A stretch of 64,000 nucleotides of DNA, from contig CM033122.1 in assembly GCA_019321725.1 (NCBI GenBank), positions 2,914,001 through 2,978,000 of the forward strand. The letters are read 5' to 3'. Shown here piece after piece: positions 24,660-37,919 of this stretch; position 1 is the stretch's first letter; each line of letters opens with the position of its first letter. A program made the position numbers and the translations under genes. The notes under the pieces were generated by a model, which was not told where the DNA came from, ran no database searches, and saw nothing but the letters and a program-made list of their open reading frames with translations. The stretch is from Paulownia fortunei (Eukaryota > Streptophyta > Magnoliopsida > Lamiales > Paulowniaceae).

Positions 24660-27600
24660 TCATTCATTCAATAACTTAAGGATATTTTCCATAGTGTCAT
24701 GCATACTCCTTGGTTCTTTTTAAGTATCCCAATACTCTAAACAATGTACTCCAGTGGCCATTACTTCGGTTATTTGTAAATTTACTTAACTTACTTACAG
24801 CGTAAGCTATGTCTGGCCTTGTTCAATTCATTAAGTACATTAGGCTTCCAATTATTTAAGAATATTCTAACTTTGTTTTCCATTTTCAGTATTCTTGTGA
24901 AGAATAATATATGGTAAAAATAGATTATTTGTCTCTTTGATACCATGAGACTTAAATCTTTCAACCACTTTATCAATATAATGTGATTGTGATAAATATA
25001 TCCCATTAGGTGTTCTAGAGATTTTCATTCCCAAGATCACATCATTTTCACCCATATCTTTCATGTCAAAGTTATTGATGAACATTTTTTTTGTCTTATT
25101 GATAACTTCTATATTAGTTCTTAATATGAGTATGTCATCTACATAAAGACATATAAGTACATGTGATTCTCCAAATTTTTTGGAGTAGACACATTTATCA
25201 CACTCATTTATGATAAACTCATTTCTTTTCATGACACTGTTAAATTTCTTATGCTATTGTTTAGAGACTTGTTTCAACCCATAAAGAGATTTGACAAGTT
25301 TACACACTTTGTGTTCTTGCCTTTTTACTTTGAAGCTATCAGGTTGTTTCATGTAAATTTCTTTATTCAGATTACCATTTAAGAATGCAGTTTTTACATC
25401 CATTTGATGTATGTATAAATCATACAAAGCTGCTATGGCTATTAAGATCTGGATTGACGTAATACTTGTTACTGGTGAATAAGTGTCAAAATAGTCAACA
25501 CCTTCCTTTTAACGATATCCCTTGGTAACAAGTGTAGCCTTGTATTTATCAATTAAATCGTCTGTCTTTAACTTTTTCTTAAAAATCCATTTGCATCTAA
25601 TTGGTTTAGTGCCCGAAAGAATATCAACCAATTGTCATGTATTATTACCTAGAATGGATTCTGTTTCACTATTTATAGCTTTCTTCCAGAATGTAACTTC
25701 TGGACTAGCCATAGCCTCATTAAAAGTTTGAGATTCATTGTCAATCATATATGTTATAAATTTTGGACCAAAAGATTTAGCTATTTTAGCTCTCTTACTC
25801 ATTTTAGGTTCAGATTCTATGTTATTCTTAAACGCAGCTTCATGCGTTTTCTTTTAAATATTCTTTTGAATATTTCCTTTAGAGGGGAACATATTTTCAA
25901 AAAATTCAGCATTTCTAGATTCAATGATTGTGTTCACATGAATGTCACTTATATTAGATTTATGTACCAAAAATCTGTATACACTATTGTTTATTGCATA
26001 TCCAACAAAAGTGCAATTAACAGTTTTAGAACCTAACTTGACCTTTTCAGAAGACGGTACAACTACTTTAACTAGACACCCTCATACTTTCAAGTGTTTA
26101 TAGGAAGGTATTATACCTTTCCACATTTTATAAGGTATTAATTTGATTTTCGTATGAGGAACTCTATTTAAAATAAAGTTAGCCATAAGAATAACTTCTC
26201 CCCACAAGTTCGGAGGTAATCCAGAACTAATAAGCATAGCATTAACTATGTCTTTAAGAGTTCTATTCTTTCTCTCAGCAATTCAATTCTGCTAAGGCAT
26301 ATACAGAGCTATAGTTTGGTGAATAATCCCAAACTTAGCTCATAACTCACCAAAAGATGATGAATCATATTCTCCACATTTGTCGGATCTTAATAACTTA
26401 ATCGTCCCATCAAGTTGATTTTCAACTTCATTTTTATAAGTGACGAAAGCGTCCAAAGCCTCATTTTTACTACTTAATAAATATACATAACAATATCTAG
26501 TGTGATCATCAATGGAGGTAATAAAATATTTTTTACCACATCGACTTTAAACTAACTTTAGATCACATATATCACTATGTATCAAGTTTAGAGATTTGTT
26601 ATTTTTTTCAGTTGAACTAAAAGATTTCTTAGCAAACTTAGTTCCAACACAAATTTCACATTTATGTTTTTCATCAGCATCAAATTTAGATATAAAGCCT
26701 AAACCTACTAGCTTTCTTAGAGAAGCTCGATTAACATGACCTAGTCTACAGTACCATAAAGAAGAAGACTCAAGCAAGTAAACAAAAGATAAACTTTTAT
26801 TGCTTTCAACAGTTTTGAGTACATGCATTACATTCATCTTAAACCCTTGACTACATATCATTTTTTTCACAAATTGACCATTTTTGGTCAGTGCAATTTT
26901 TTTGAATTCAAATATTAGTATAACTCACTTTTGACGAGTAATAAACTAAATACTAATTTTTTTTGGATATTTGGAATATGTAGAACATCAACCAGGGTCA
27001 GCTCATTGCCTAATGTCATCTTCAATACCACTTTGCCCAATCTAATTATGTTGGAAGTTGATGAGTTGCTCATGAACAACTTCCTTCCATTGATAGGAAT
27101 ATATGTGGAGAACATCTCTTTGTCCAAGCAAATATGGCGTGTAGCTTCTATGTCAACCAACTATTCTCTTGTGTTATCCACCAAGTTGGCTTCAAACACA
27201 ACAGCCGAGAGCATTAGGTTCGATATGTCTACTAGCACTGTCTTATCTTCGATCACGTTAGTCTGGTTCTGATTGCCATTCTTTGGAAGTCGATAATCCT
27301 TCGCCTTGTGGTTTGACTTACTACAGTTGTAGCAATTACCCTTGAACCACTTTGCATTCTTATCTTTGGACAAGCCAGAATGCTTCATCTTCTTGCCATT
27401 TTTGGCTTTGGAGTTCTTTACTATTTTGGCTTTGGCCTCCATCTGGTTAGCAGAAACCTTCTTTTATGCAACCTTGCTGTCATCTTCAATTCGAAGGCGA
27501 TCAATCATATTCTCCTTTATCATCTCTTTGCATTTATGCTTGAGATAGTTTTTGAAGTCTTTCCATAATGGAGGCAACTTTTCAATCAGAGCGGCAACTT

Positions 27601-28520
27601 GAAAAGATTCAATCAACATCATCCCCTCAGCTAGTATATCATGTAGGATGATCTGCATCTCTTGTACTTGGCTGATAATAGTTTTGGTATCAATTATTTT
27701 GAAGTTAAGGAATTTGCGAATGTTAAATTTCTTTGTGTCGGCATCTTTCGCTTGTACTTCTTGTCAAGAGAATTCCACAACTTTTTTGTTGTTTTGACTT
27801 AATAGTACACATTATATAATGTGTTGTCTAGTCCATTGAGTACATAATTTATGCATAGGAAGTCGTTGTGATGCTATGCATCAAGAGCAACTCATTTTGG
27901 GGGATCTTTTTCTTCCTCTAGAATGGTAGGATCATCTTCCGTCAAGAACCATGCTAGGTTCATGGTGGTGAGATAGAACACCATCTTTTGCTGTCATCTC
28001 TTGAAATCAGCTCTAATAAATGCTCTAATTTCTCAGGCTAGGAAGTTGGAGGCATGATTATCGGATTGGAGCTAGCAGTTACTCCACTTCTTGGCACTTT
28101 AGTAATAGTCATCGATAAATCTATTTTAAGATTGTTGGTTGTATTGTATTGAAAGAAAATTTTATTTCAGCTGAAGTGAGGTAAAAACAAAACTAATCTC
28201 CTTAAAATAGATTTCATCCCCTACACGGTACTATAGGAACTTGGACGTTTGTCTCCTAAGATACAATACTTCTTTATAAAATAATTATAATATTATAATA
28301 ATTTTATTAGGCGAACCAAAAACTCTATTGTATACTTCTAAAAAAAAAATACGAATACTAAAATATCATAATATATTTTAGTAGGAGAGAGAAGAGTGAA
28401 ATCAATTGAATATGAATTGATTTGGTGTAGAGAAAATGGAATGAGAAGTGATCTATTTATAAATATTTAGGTGTCTTATCGTGATTGATCATTTTTCTTA
28501 ATTAGAATCAATTTGAACCA
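24660..28520 (-). mobile_element. Decayed Ty1/copia retrotransposon (Tork-like), truncated
   Basis: Minus-strand fragments follow copia order. A gag relic lies at about 27450-28100, including a damaged zinc knuckle CYNCSKSNHKAKDY (27161-27442) in which the final Cys is Tyr. Next come a protease/pre-integrase region (26547-27160, with RLGHV and CEICVGTKFAK), integrase remnants to about 26000, then reverse transcriptase (about 24790-25620) with the catalytic motif YVDD. Many stops and frameshifts break it. The RNase H end and 3' LTR are missing: recognisable pol stops near 24660. 28134-28520 looks like the 5' LTR, with TGTTGG at its internal edge and a TATA-like TTTATAAATA on the minus strand near 28460. 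It sits between the two tandem CYP76 units. Confidence 0.8.
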
Positions 28521-29451
28521 TTAGATTGCATCCCTTAAGATATGGTTGCAATCTAATGGTTCACATTGCATCTTTTCATAAAGGTTCACAACTCTTACCA
28601 TACGCCTCTTACTTATGAATAGATGGATTAATGAACAATCACAACTCTTCATGTATATTATTGTCACCGTTCATATCATTAGACACCTTTTTAAGTTTCA
28701 AAACTTGTCATTAAATTAGAGATACATTTTCAATGTTGGAAGTTTTTTAATTAAATTAGAGGTTTTTTCAATTCACTCCATTAATTTCAAAAGAGTCATG
28801 TTGTGTCTCTCGTGCTTTACTTTTTTTTGTACATTAATTTGTATCATATGTTTTTTCAAATGTTTAAATGTCAAAAAATAAGATAAATTGGCTACAAATT
28901 AAGAAAGTAAATTTTATATTTTTTATACTTATTTACTTGATTAATTTTATATATTTTTTCAAAATCTTTATCTGTTGAGGAAGGGTTATTGATATTGCTT
29001 TGGTAATAGAATCTGGGGTTTCTGCTGGTGCTGGTTTTGAATAAAAATGGCCTCTACAATGAATTTTATTCAGCCCCAAACTTCACCAACTGAAGAAAAT
29101 AATTATGAAAATTTGAATTGCAGTACAAGAATTGAAATGTGGTAACTAAGTTATTTAACAAGAAATTCATTAAATAAGTAGCGCAAGTAATTATGATAGA
29201 TAAACAATTAACAAACATGGGAAAACAGATAAATTCAAGTGCACAAATACTGTAAGATTATATTACAATGCATGAGAAATCATACAACTAGTGATCAACA
29301 AAATATCCAACAATTTTGAAAACGTAAATGCAATACTCCAAATATATATTCATCTACATATGATGAGGCAAAATATATTAATCTGTCCATACATCAACAC
29401 AATTTATTTTATTTTAGTCATATATAACGTGGTGAAGAGGATCTTTATGCT
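28521..29451. repeat. 3' flank of CYP76 copy B
   Basis: About 28829-28925 and 28975-29451 parallel the 3' flank of copy A (18000-18085 and 18620-19046). The roughly 520 bases present between these parts in copy A are missing here, so one copy has an indel. 28521-28800 shows no recognisable content. Confidence 0.75.
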
Positions 29452-31097
29452 TCACATTAACGGCTTGATTGGAATAGCCTTGAGGGGAACTGACCTGCGC
29501 AGAGATAGCCCAAGCAGCTCTCCTTTGTGGACTTCTTCTTCTTCAGCCCCTAGTTCAAGTTTCCAATCGAAGTTGTGAATTAAACTTGCCACCATGATAT
29601 GCAGCATTCGATTTGCCAGTGGCAAACCGGGGCATATTCTTCTTCCTGAACCAAATGGAATAAGCTCAAAATCTTGGCCCTTGAAATCTATTTTGCAATC
29701 TAAAAATCGTTGAGGTTCAAAAGAATCCGGATTCGACCATATGCTTGGTTCTCTTCCCATAGCCCATACGTTAACAATCATCTGTGTGCCTTTGGGGATT
29801 GTATAGCCACTGACGTCTACATCATATTCTGATTTGCGAGGAATTAATAGAGGACCAGGAGGGTGAAATCGAAAGGTTTCTTTGATCACGGCTTGGAAGT
29901 ATGGGAGCCTTGACATGTCTGATTCTTGTACTTGTTTGTTTTCTCCAATGACAGTTCTAAGCTCCTGTTTCGCCTTTGACAATTTCTCAGGATTGAGTAG
30001 TAATTCTGTCATTGCCCACTCCACTGTGGTCGATGTTGTGTCCGATCCTGCAACAAATAAGTCCTACCAAAAAGTAGAATTAGAAACACTATTGTGGCTT
30101 TTGCCTACTTTGAGTATATTTTTACTTATTCAGAATCAGCTTTTTTAAAACCGAGGAAAGAGTTTAAATCCATGGAGAATATGCTCACCAGAAGTAAATG
30201 CTTAATGACGTCGATGCTAAACTCGTACTCACTCGGCTCGTGCTCACTTCCTTGGCGGAGATCAAGAAGTGTTTCCAGCAAATCAGTTTTCTTTGGAGAA
30301 TCCAGGGATGTGCTTCTTGATCGCAATCTTTGATTGATTAAATCCTCAATGAATGCAAGAATTTTTCCGAAGTAAAACTCGGACTTGCGCTTAATGCCTT
30401 GTGGATCAATCGGTTTAAGGACTGGGAAGTAGTCAGCAAAATTAGGGATTCCTACAATACTAGCGAGACTCTCAAAGGTTTCCTTAAATTCCTGAGTGGC
30501 ACCGGAATCAAAAGTAGTAACCTCAGTTGAAAAGAGTGTGGCTGACATGAGATTGAGTGTAGTTATGAAGGCAGCTTCGCCAATATTGATTACTCGTCCG
30601 CTATCGCAACATTTTTGAACATAGTCACACAGTTTCTGTAACTTTTCTTGGCGAAGCCCTTCACTGGCTTCGAGACGAGGAGTTGTAAACATTTGTTCTT
30701 TGCTTAGTTTACGAAGTTTTCGCCATTGGCTTCCTACCGGTAAATAGGCCATTGAAATCTTGTGGTGATCGTGTGCTTCCCCCGCAGCTGGGATGGTTCG
30801 ACTAGAAAAGGCTTGGTCATGTTTTTGTAGCATTTCTTTTGCTATTTCGGGTGAGGAAACAACTACGGTATATATGCTCCCGAGCTGGAGAGACATTAAA
30901 GGGCCATAAGTTTTGGAGAGTTTGGTAAGTAATTGGTGGGGGTTTTGGCCAAGCTGAAGAATGTTCCCAACGATCGGAAGAGGATAAGGCCCCGGAGGAA
31001 GCTTGGCTGCTCTCCGCTGCCTTAAATCCGACCTCAAGAAATGAAAACATGTGAAAGCAATCAAAAATAGAACAATGACAAGTGCAAAGAAATCCAT
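29452..31097 (-). CDS. CYP76AH-like: Cytochrome P450, CYP76 family (CYP76AH-like), copy B
   Basis: Exons 30189-31097 and 29452-30063 (intron 125 bp, GT-AG, phase 0) encode 506 residues, the same length and structure as copy A. The anchor, hinge PPGPYP, AGSDTT, ExxR (ETFR), FEPQRF and heme loop [10 protein letters not shown] are all intact. By eye about 24 residues differ from copy A (about 95% identity). Differences include [10 protein letters not shown] for [15 protein letters not shown] for LGRIY, EML for EIL, and a cluster in the last 35 residues, where [19 protein letters not shown] becomes [19 protein letters not shown]. None touches a heme or oxygen-activation motif, but the C-terminal cluster lies near where P450 substrate site 6 is expected. 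The role is inferred as for copy A. Coding sequence is far more conserved than the flanks, which suggests purifying selection or gene conversion. Confidence 0.93.
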
Positions 31098-31151
31098 TTA
31101 GTTGTTTTGTGTTTTCCCGCCCTTCTATCTTACTAACTAATAGGAGTTCAC

Positions 31152-31159
31152 CTTTTATA
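31152..31159 (-). promoter_or_regulatory. TATA box of CYP76 copy B
   Basis: TATAAAAG on the minus strand in the same GGTGAACTCC-type context as copy A. Just upstream the two promoters diverge. Copy B's upstream sequence resembles that of pseudogene D (AAATGG, then T-rich, then TTTTTAATTAAT-like) rather than that of copy A. Confidence 0.75.
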
Positions 31160-32394
31160 GCTGTCAAATGGGTCTTTTTAGCATTATATAATTAATTTTT
31201 TTTGTATAATTATTCACTTGATATTGATTATAAAGTGTATTTCTTATATTTTTTCTTTTTTCTAATTACTAAATATGACAACAGAATTAATTTATAGAAG
31301 ATAAATATTATTAAATTATTTATCTCCTTATTTTAGAATATTTTATACAACTTGTCTGCGTATAGTTTCTTTAATATTAATATAATTTATTCATAATTCA
31401 TGTTTATATTGGATCGTATGTACATCAATTATAATGTATTTAATATATCGAATTTGGGCTCGAAAACTAAAACTAAAGATCCACCCCAAAATCTATACCA
31501 TGATTTCAAAGTCGAGACGGATTGAGAGCAAATCCATACCTAAAGTCATTGTCAAATATTAATTAGATTAAAATAAAACAAGTTACAAATTATTGCAATG
31601 GCCATCCAAGAAATCCATGCATTACGAAACTTGAGTTACTGGACATATGATATCATGATAATTTAGGCACATAATTCAAGCAGCATTTAACAAATCTATT
31701 TATTTGAAAATTTGTAAGTGGACAACCCAATTTGATTGATCAAGTGAATTTGCATTTGACATGAAATTGGTTTACCATTATTTTTTCAACTATTTTTTGA
31801 TTCGAAAAACATAATTAATCGAATATTAGTTATTCTACTTATATAGTATTCATAGGAGCACAACCACCTCATATCAACTATTGCTTAATAAAGTGTTCGT
31901 ATTGCTAATTGTATAAAAAAATAAAATTACCTCTCTATCAATAATTATAACATTTAAGTTAGTGATAAATATTTGATCCTAATACATAATATAGAGTGTG
32001 ACCAATTATTAGACGAACGAAATCAATAACTGAATGATCAAAATATCTAAGCTCTGATGGCTTTAACTTGCTATGAAACCTCTTACACATATTTTTAGTA
32101 TCAAAAGATTTCTAAAAGGGGCTTGAACTTGTGCTTATATTAATGGATAAAAATACCTTTGATCCAATAAAAAGAAAAAAATACTTTGCAAATCCTCTAT
32201 CATAAATTATATAGCACAATGCTCCCTCTATAATCAAATGTTATTAATTTGATCCCAAATTTTAATTCACTCTAACTTTATTGAAAAAATTAATCTTCAA
32301 ATTAGCCTAAATTAAACAAATAGCAAAATATTGTTATAATAGTATAGATAAGACACATTAAGCTTAAAATTGTCTCTTGTAATTTTTTATGACT
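31160..32394. other. CYP76 copy B upstream region, no gene seen
   Basis: AT-rich sequence present upstream of copy B but not of copy A. From about 31990 to 32394 it matches 43590-43975 (anchor AGTATCAAAAGATTT), so this part belongs to a longer block shared between Y2 and Y3. Confidence 0.6.
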
Positions 32395-32397
32395 ATC

Positions 32398-32431
<34 letters not shown>

Positions 32432-33031
32432 ATATTGTATATTCCCTTAAAAAGCATCTAATGGATTTTTCACTCAAAATCTTAGTTGTATTAGTTAATA
32501 AACATTATTTTAAAAAAAATATTTTCTACTTTTGATTTCACTTTCACGAATAAATAGCTATACATTTATTATTTATTGAATATGTATTAAAATATGCACA
32601 CACATTGTATTTACATAATAGCATTTTTTATACTATTAAAAAAAAGCCAAAAAAAGTCATTGATTACTATTTAATATAAAAATTTTGCGTGCTTAAAAAG
32701 GAATAAATATGCACTTGTTTTATTATATACTTCATATATAACTTATCACTTTATCATTTTTATCTTAATAAATATTTATCTATGTACAATTGTATGTAAT
32801 TGGATTTTCATTTTATTTACTAACTAAGTATTAAAATTTAGTTAAAGTAGGTAATATCATTTAATAGTATAAATAGTTATTATGTAAGGTGCCAATGCGT
32901 TAGTTAAACATATTAACTAATCAATTTCAATTTGTAGCTATTTATTTATGAAAGAAAAATTAAACTTAAAAAAAATAAAAATTCTTAAAAAGTATATTAA
33001 TGCAATTAAGAACTTTTGAGTGGAAAAACAT

Positions 33032-33119
<88 letters not shown>

Positions 33120-35390
33120 AGATGATAGCAATAAAAAATTATGTAAGATAATTTTTTTAAATTTAATGTGTTTTTTCTATACTATTCAAATCATATTTTT
33201 CTATTATTTATTTTAAAATTAATTTAAGATTAATTTATTTGATAAAGTTAGTATTAAATAAAATTTAGGATCAAATAAATTTACAACTAATTATAGATGG
33301 AATAATATAGTTTATAATAGTGGCAGGACAAAGTAAATTTATCCTTTTTTAAATTAGAGATAATTTTTTCTTTCAATATAATTTTTTAATCAAGGGTGTA
33401 TTTAAAAGTTTTAATAGTACATCAAGGTAATTAATACCGATCTTATAATATAAGAAAGCAAGTAAAATTCAACCCTAAATTAAATAATTAAAGCTGCATT
33501 TGTAGATCCATGTGACAGCGATTTAGATATGAAAAAGCATTAGGACAATGGCTTGCCTCACCCTAATTATATAAAAAAATATAGTTGATGCTTGATTATA
33601 TTACAAAATTATAGGCAACAATGAGTTGCCGAGATAATATAAACAAATATGACTGCTAGATTAAAACATTGACTAGGAACATATTTTTAATTGATATACT
33701 ATACTCTCCCTATCCCATAAAATATGGATTTTTGACTTTTTTTCTAATAAGTAAGAAATACCAAATCTTGACCATTTTGTTCAATTTATCAAAAAATATT
33801 TGCATTGCAACAGAAAATTGTATTATTCGTGTGTATCTAACTTAGATAACTAAATCAACTTATTACATAATGTTGATAATCTCGTAGAGTTTGTTTATTT
33901 CATTTGATTAAGTTGGATATATTAAAATATCTAACATAGTCAAATATTTATTTTTGGTGATAACAACCCATGATAAAACTCAAGTTCGACATAATTTATG
34001 ATTTTTGTTGGACAATTCATCTCACCTTATAGATGTGATGAAATAGTCACACTCTTTTATTTAAAATATCTAAAATATATTTTGACCATAATATCCAAAA
34101 TTTTAACTCATATATTACAATTTAAACCTATACTATTTTATGAGAATTTTTAGTTAAATGTAAATTAGTCAAAGATATATTCACATAATTATTTATCAAA
34201 TTACACATTTGATAAGAATTTTGATTAATATATCACTCAAATAATCACATAAAGTACACATGAAATTTATTGAATAATTAATTTCAATCTCATATTTTAT
34301 CATATTTTTCATCAATCATTAATCATCCAAAAAAAAAAAAAAAGTAAACGACCTGTGTATAATACTCACCTGCCAACTGACAATAGATTACTTATTTATT
34401 GTTCGGAAAATCACATTTCGTGTTTTGAAATATTAGTTTTCTTGTAAATATGGTTAACGTTTGAATTACACTCTCCTAATATCCAATTTGCGTTTATTTT
34501 GTATATACGTATATTGTCAGTTTGTAGACACTGATTTTTACTTCTTTATTGCATGTTTTTCAAAGAGGAAGAATAAACAGTTTGAGAAGGAGAGATTAGT
34601 GACCATTTTTCCTTTGGTCAGCAACGGGGCTGCCTGGACGTTATTTAGAAACATACGTTCAGTTCTTTTCATATAGAAAATATCATATGAAAAATCAACT
34701 GTACTTGGATGTGATAAGAATGCTCAAAGAAATTGGAGGGGTAAATTATTGTTTCTTTCTAACAATTTCACACATAAATCAAAATTCAAAGAAAGTTAAC
34801 TTCAACATAATTGGGTCGAGCAATATTGTGGCAATATGCACGGTACATCATGACTATTTACACAAAAATTACAACCATTTTTATACCAAGTTCAATGTAA
34901 AAGAATAAAGATTTTTACTTTTTGCAAGAAAAAATTAATAAACATGCATATGTAGAGATATTAAGTTTGAATAGATATTACCTTTAAGCATAGCAGAATA
35001 TTAATCGATTCAACCCCTATAATAGTTCGCCTACAAGCCTTCCAACTATTTTGAACGGTAATACTAGAATATCAACCGTATTTCCATACATCTTAAAACT
35101 AATTTTGATGATAATATAAGAGAAAGACGTAAAGAGAAAAAGAAAAGGGAGAGTGTATTATGTTTATGAGAAAATAATATAGTATTTCATTTTTTGTAAT
35201 ATACGATCAATTAAAAGAGATAACAATAGCTATCATCTTTATCACAATTAAATTTCAAGTTACCTTAAAATATAATATAGATGCAATCTAAATTCACCAA
35301 CACTTTTAATGTCTTTAAAATTCACAATATGCATGCGGATGAATATTGATTTATAAAGTGAATATTGCGATGTGCACCTTGGTTGATGCA
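32395..35390. repeat. Duplicated CYP76 5'-flank block, copy Y2
   Basis: Homologous to Y1 (21063-24042) throughout and to Y3 (43975-45395) in its first part. Relative to Y1 it has an extra segment of roughly 650 bases at about 33895-34580, part of which recurs in inverted form near 45655-45705. GGTCAGCAACGGGGCTG lies near 34616. The plus-strand open frames at 34461-34908 fall in this block and look non-coding because they are not preserved in Y1. Confidence 0.85.
33035..33116. repeat. Compound AT/GT microsatellite in Y2
   Basis: About 21 AT repeats followed by (GT)20 at 33077-33116, flanked by GCAATTAAGAACTTTTGAGTGG, as in the Y1 and Y3 copies. Confidence 0.95.
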
Positions 35391-36589
35391 AAATGATGAA
35401 AGCACGTCTTTTTTTTTTTTTTGTCTATTTAAATGATAAAGCTACAGAGAAGCTGAAAAACGCTTTAGTAGCAATAGATTATTAATTACGGTCTCACGCA
35501 GTAATTATCCAGGTTAGATATAATGTAATTTTCATGGTTCCTTTTAGGATGATTTGATACTTAGTTCTCGCAAATACCCCCTATCAGAATTTATTGAATG
35601 GAAAAGTAATCCTCAAGGAGCATTTTTGCCCCTTGGGAAAAATGGAAAAAAAGATGAATAAAAAATTAAAAGATTACATGGATGGAAAATATATTTTAAT
35701 TCAAATATAAAAATTACAATATTTTCCCTCTTCTCTCTTCGTCGTCCCTCTTATATATATATATATATATTACAACACATTAGAGTTCAAATTCATTTAA
35801 ATTAAATAGTCAATGCTTTATTTCGAATTCAAATAATTTAAATAATTTTTTTCATATTTAATATTTTTTGTGCATGTATTATACACTTTAGTACTTTAAT
35901 TTTTTTAAAAATTTGAATTAATTAAGTTAGTAATTACTTTTTTTCCAGAAAAACTATAATTTAAAATATCGTTTATAATTGAAAAAGAATTTGAGATTGA
36001 GCAAAATATATATAATATACTAAAAATTATTAAATTCATTGCATTGAGGGTAATTTTGTTCAAATATTTAATTTATGTAATAAATATTATATTTGTAAGT
36101 TCATGGGGTGTTTGTGACCATAGTGAATTAAAAAAATGAAAACTACAAAAAGTTATTCTGAAAGAATTAAAGAGGGACAAAATAGTCTATTAACTTTTTG
36201 CGGTTTTAATTTTTTTAATTCAATTTAACAGTAGAGTTATAAGGATATTTTCAATTTCTGTTAGTTCTTTCTGAGTATTTTGTAGTTTTGAAACATAAAG
36301 AAAATACTTTTTATAAATATGTTAAAATTTAGAGATGATTTTTATAATTTACCCAACTTTTGATATCATTCAGTCATGTTCTCAACACATGGAGTTGTGA
36401 CTACTAGTGAGGCTATGAAGTAATAGGGTAATCAATTGTTTTTTTTTTTTAAAAATTGAAGTGTATTTTATAGAACTTTTGAAATAAGTTTAGAATGTGG
36501 TTGCATTTATATTTTTATTTTTTTATATCACGACAACGATTTCACAACTTTAAGAGTTACAAATTTTTTGAGTAAGTTGTTACCATTAA
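35391..36589. other. Intergenic, no gene seen
   Basis: AT-rich sequence with a short AT microsatellite near 35752-35770. No coding resemblance was seen on either strand. Confidence 0.45.
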
Positions 36590-37629
36590 TAATAAATGAT
36601 GCAAAAATTATTGAACTCTTAGTCAAGTGCCGATTAAGAAATCTGGATGGTCGATTTGAATATCGAAACTAGCTAAGACGCCTATTATAATATGCACAAG
36701 GTAAATTTTTCATATTTTCCTTTTTTCATATTTTTCATTCGAGCACACGGTGCTCGTATGAGTCTGGAGGTAATTTTAATTTTACACTTTTAATGGTAAA
36801 ACTTTGTGTTTTATTTTTTTAAGTATTTATTTTCTCTTATCAAGATTTTAAAATCTAACAAAGTGCCGAAAAAAAAAAAGAAAATCGAAACGAATATGAA
36901 TGAAAAAATTAGTATTTAATTTTTGAAAAAGTAAACCACAAAAAACCAATCAATCTGACAATTAGGCATTAGATTTCCAGAGTCCACCAAACCTTGCTGT
37001 GATTATCATATTTAGCACAGTATTTTCATCATCGAAATCAATTTTACTGTGATCAGCGATTTAATTATTTTTTATTATATTATATAAAAATAATAAATTA
37101 ATTATTATATATTAAATTTTAAAATAATTATACAAAAATTAATTTTAACCGATTCAATCTGCTTTATAATTTTTGCACCCAATCAAATTGGACTAATTAT
37201 TAATTTTATGTTGAATCACCGTCTATTCAATTACGAAAACAATGATTTTGCATCGATACACTGCTGCAGACTTTTATATGTACATTTTTTTCCTTTTTTT
37301 TATTTGATTTGAGATAAGATAGGAAATCAAGCAAATATTTTCCTCCCAAAGAAAGAAGTCTTTGAGCGAACACAATAAATTTGGTGTTTTCATCCATGAA
37401 GTCTTTATCTTTATACCCAAACAATGATAATTTTTTTGGAATTTCCATCAGTTCAAAACATGTGATGATACAATCAACTTCTGGGCAGAGATGTTCTGTC
37501 AAGATCGGCTGATAATTGATATATGGACGCTCAACATAAAAATTTGTTAAAATATTTTTGTTTTCTTAAATATCATTTTATGACTTAAAATTAATATTGT
37601 GGTACTATCAATTCTCTATTATTAATTTT

Positions 37630-37634
37630 GATGA
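37630..37634. repeat. Target-site duplication, left
   Basis: GATGA immediately before the left LTR; identical to 42412-42416. Confidence 0.85.
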
Positions 37635-37919
37635 TGTTGAGAAAAATTTAAAATATTTGATTCTAAATTTTATCTTTCCAATAAATTTACTCTAAAATTA
37701 GAAATAGAATAAAATTTTTATTAAATTTTGAAATATTATAAAGAAAACTTTCAATTTTCATAAATATTCAAAGCTAACAAGATTCCACTCTTATATATAA
37801 GACTACTAGTCTTATTTTCTTTTTCACTTTTTGATGATTTATAAGGTTAGAGATTTGGGTATTTATAGAAAAAGAAATAAAATACACACCACACATTTAA
37901 TTAAACTAATTTATTTTGT
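37635..37919 (-). repeat. 3' LTR of the copia element, truncated
   Basis: Matches 42034-42320 with scattered mismatches. The outer TGTTGAG edge is intact, but the inner part of U3 is missing, so the RNase H reading frame runs almost directly into the LTR. Confidence 0.85.

Noticed and set aside
34461..34908. Plus-strand open frames in Y2 as a small gene
   Set aside because: The matching part of Y1 does not keep the frames, so no coding constraint is visible.
37227..37502. Minus-strand open frames shared by X1 (37227-37502) and X2 (47106-47408), with a similar DKDF-DENTKFI peptide
   Set aside because: The two copies fall out of frame with each other through indels and the peptide matches no family I know; the similarity is explained by segmental duplication of non-coding DNA.
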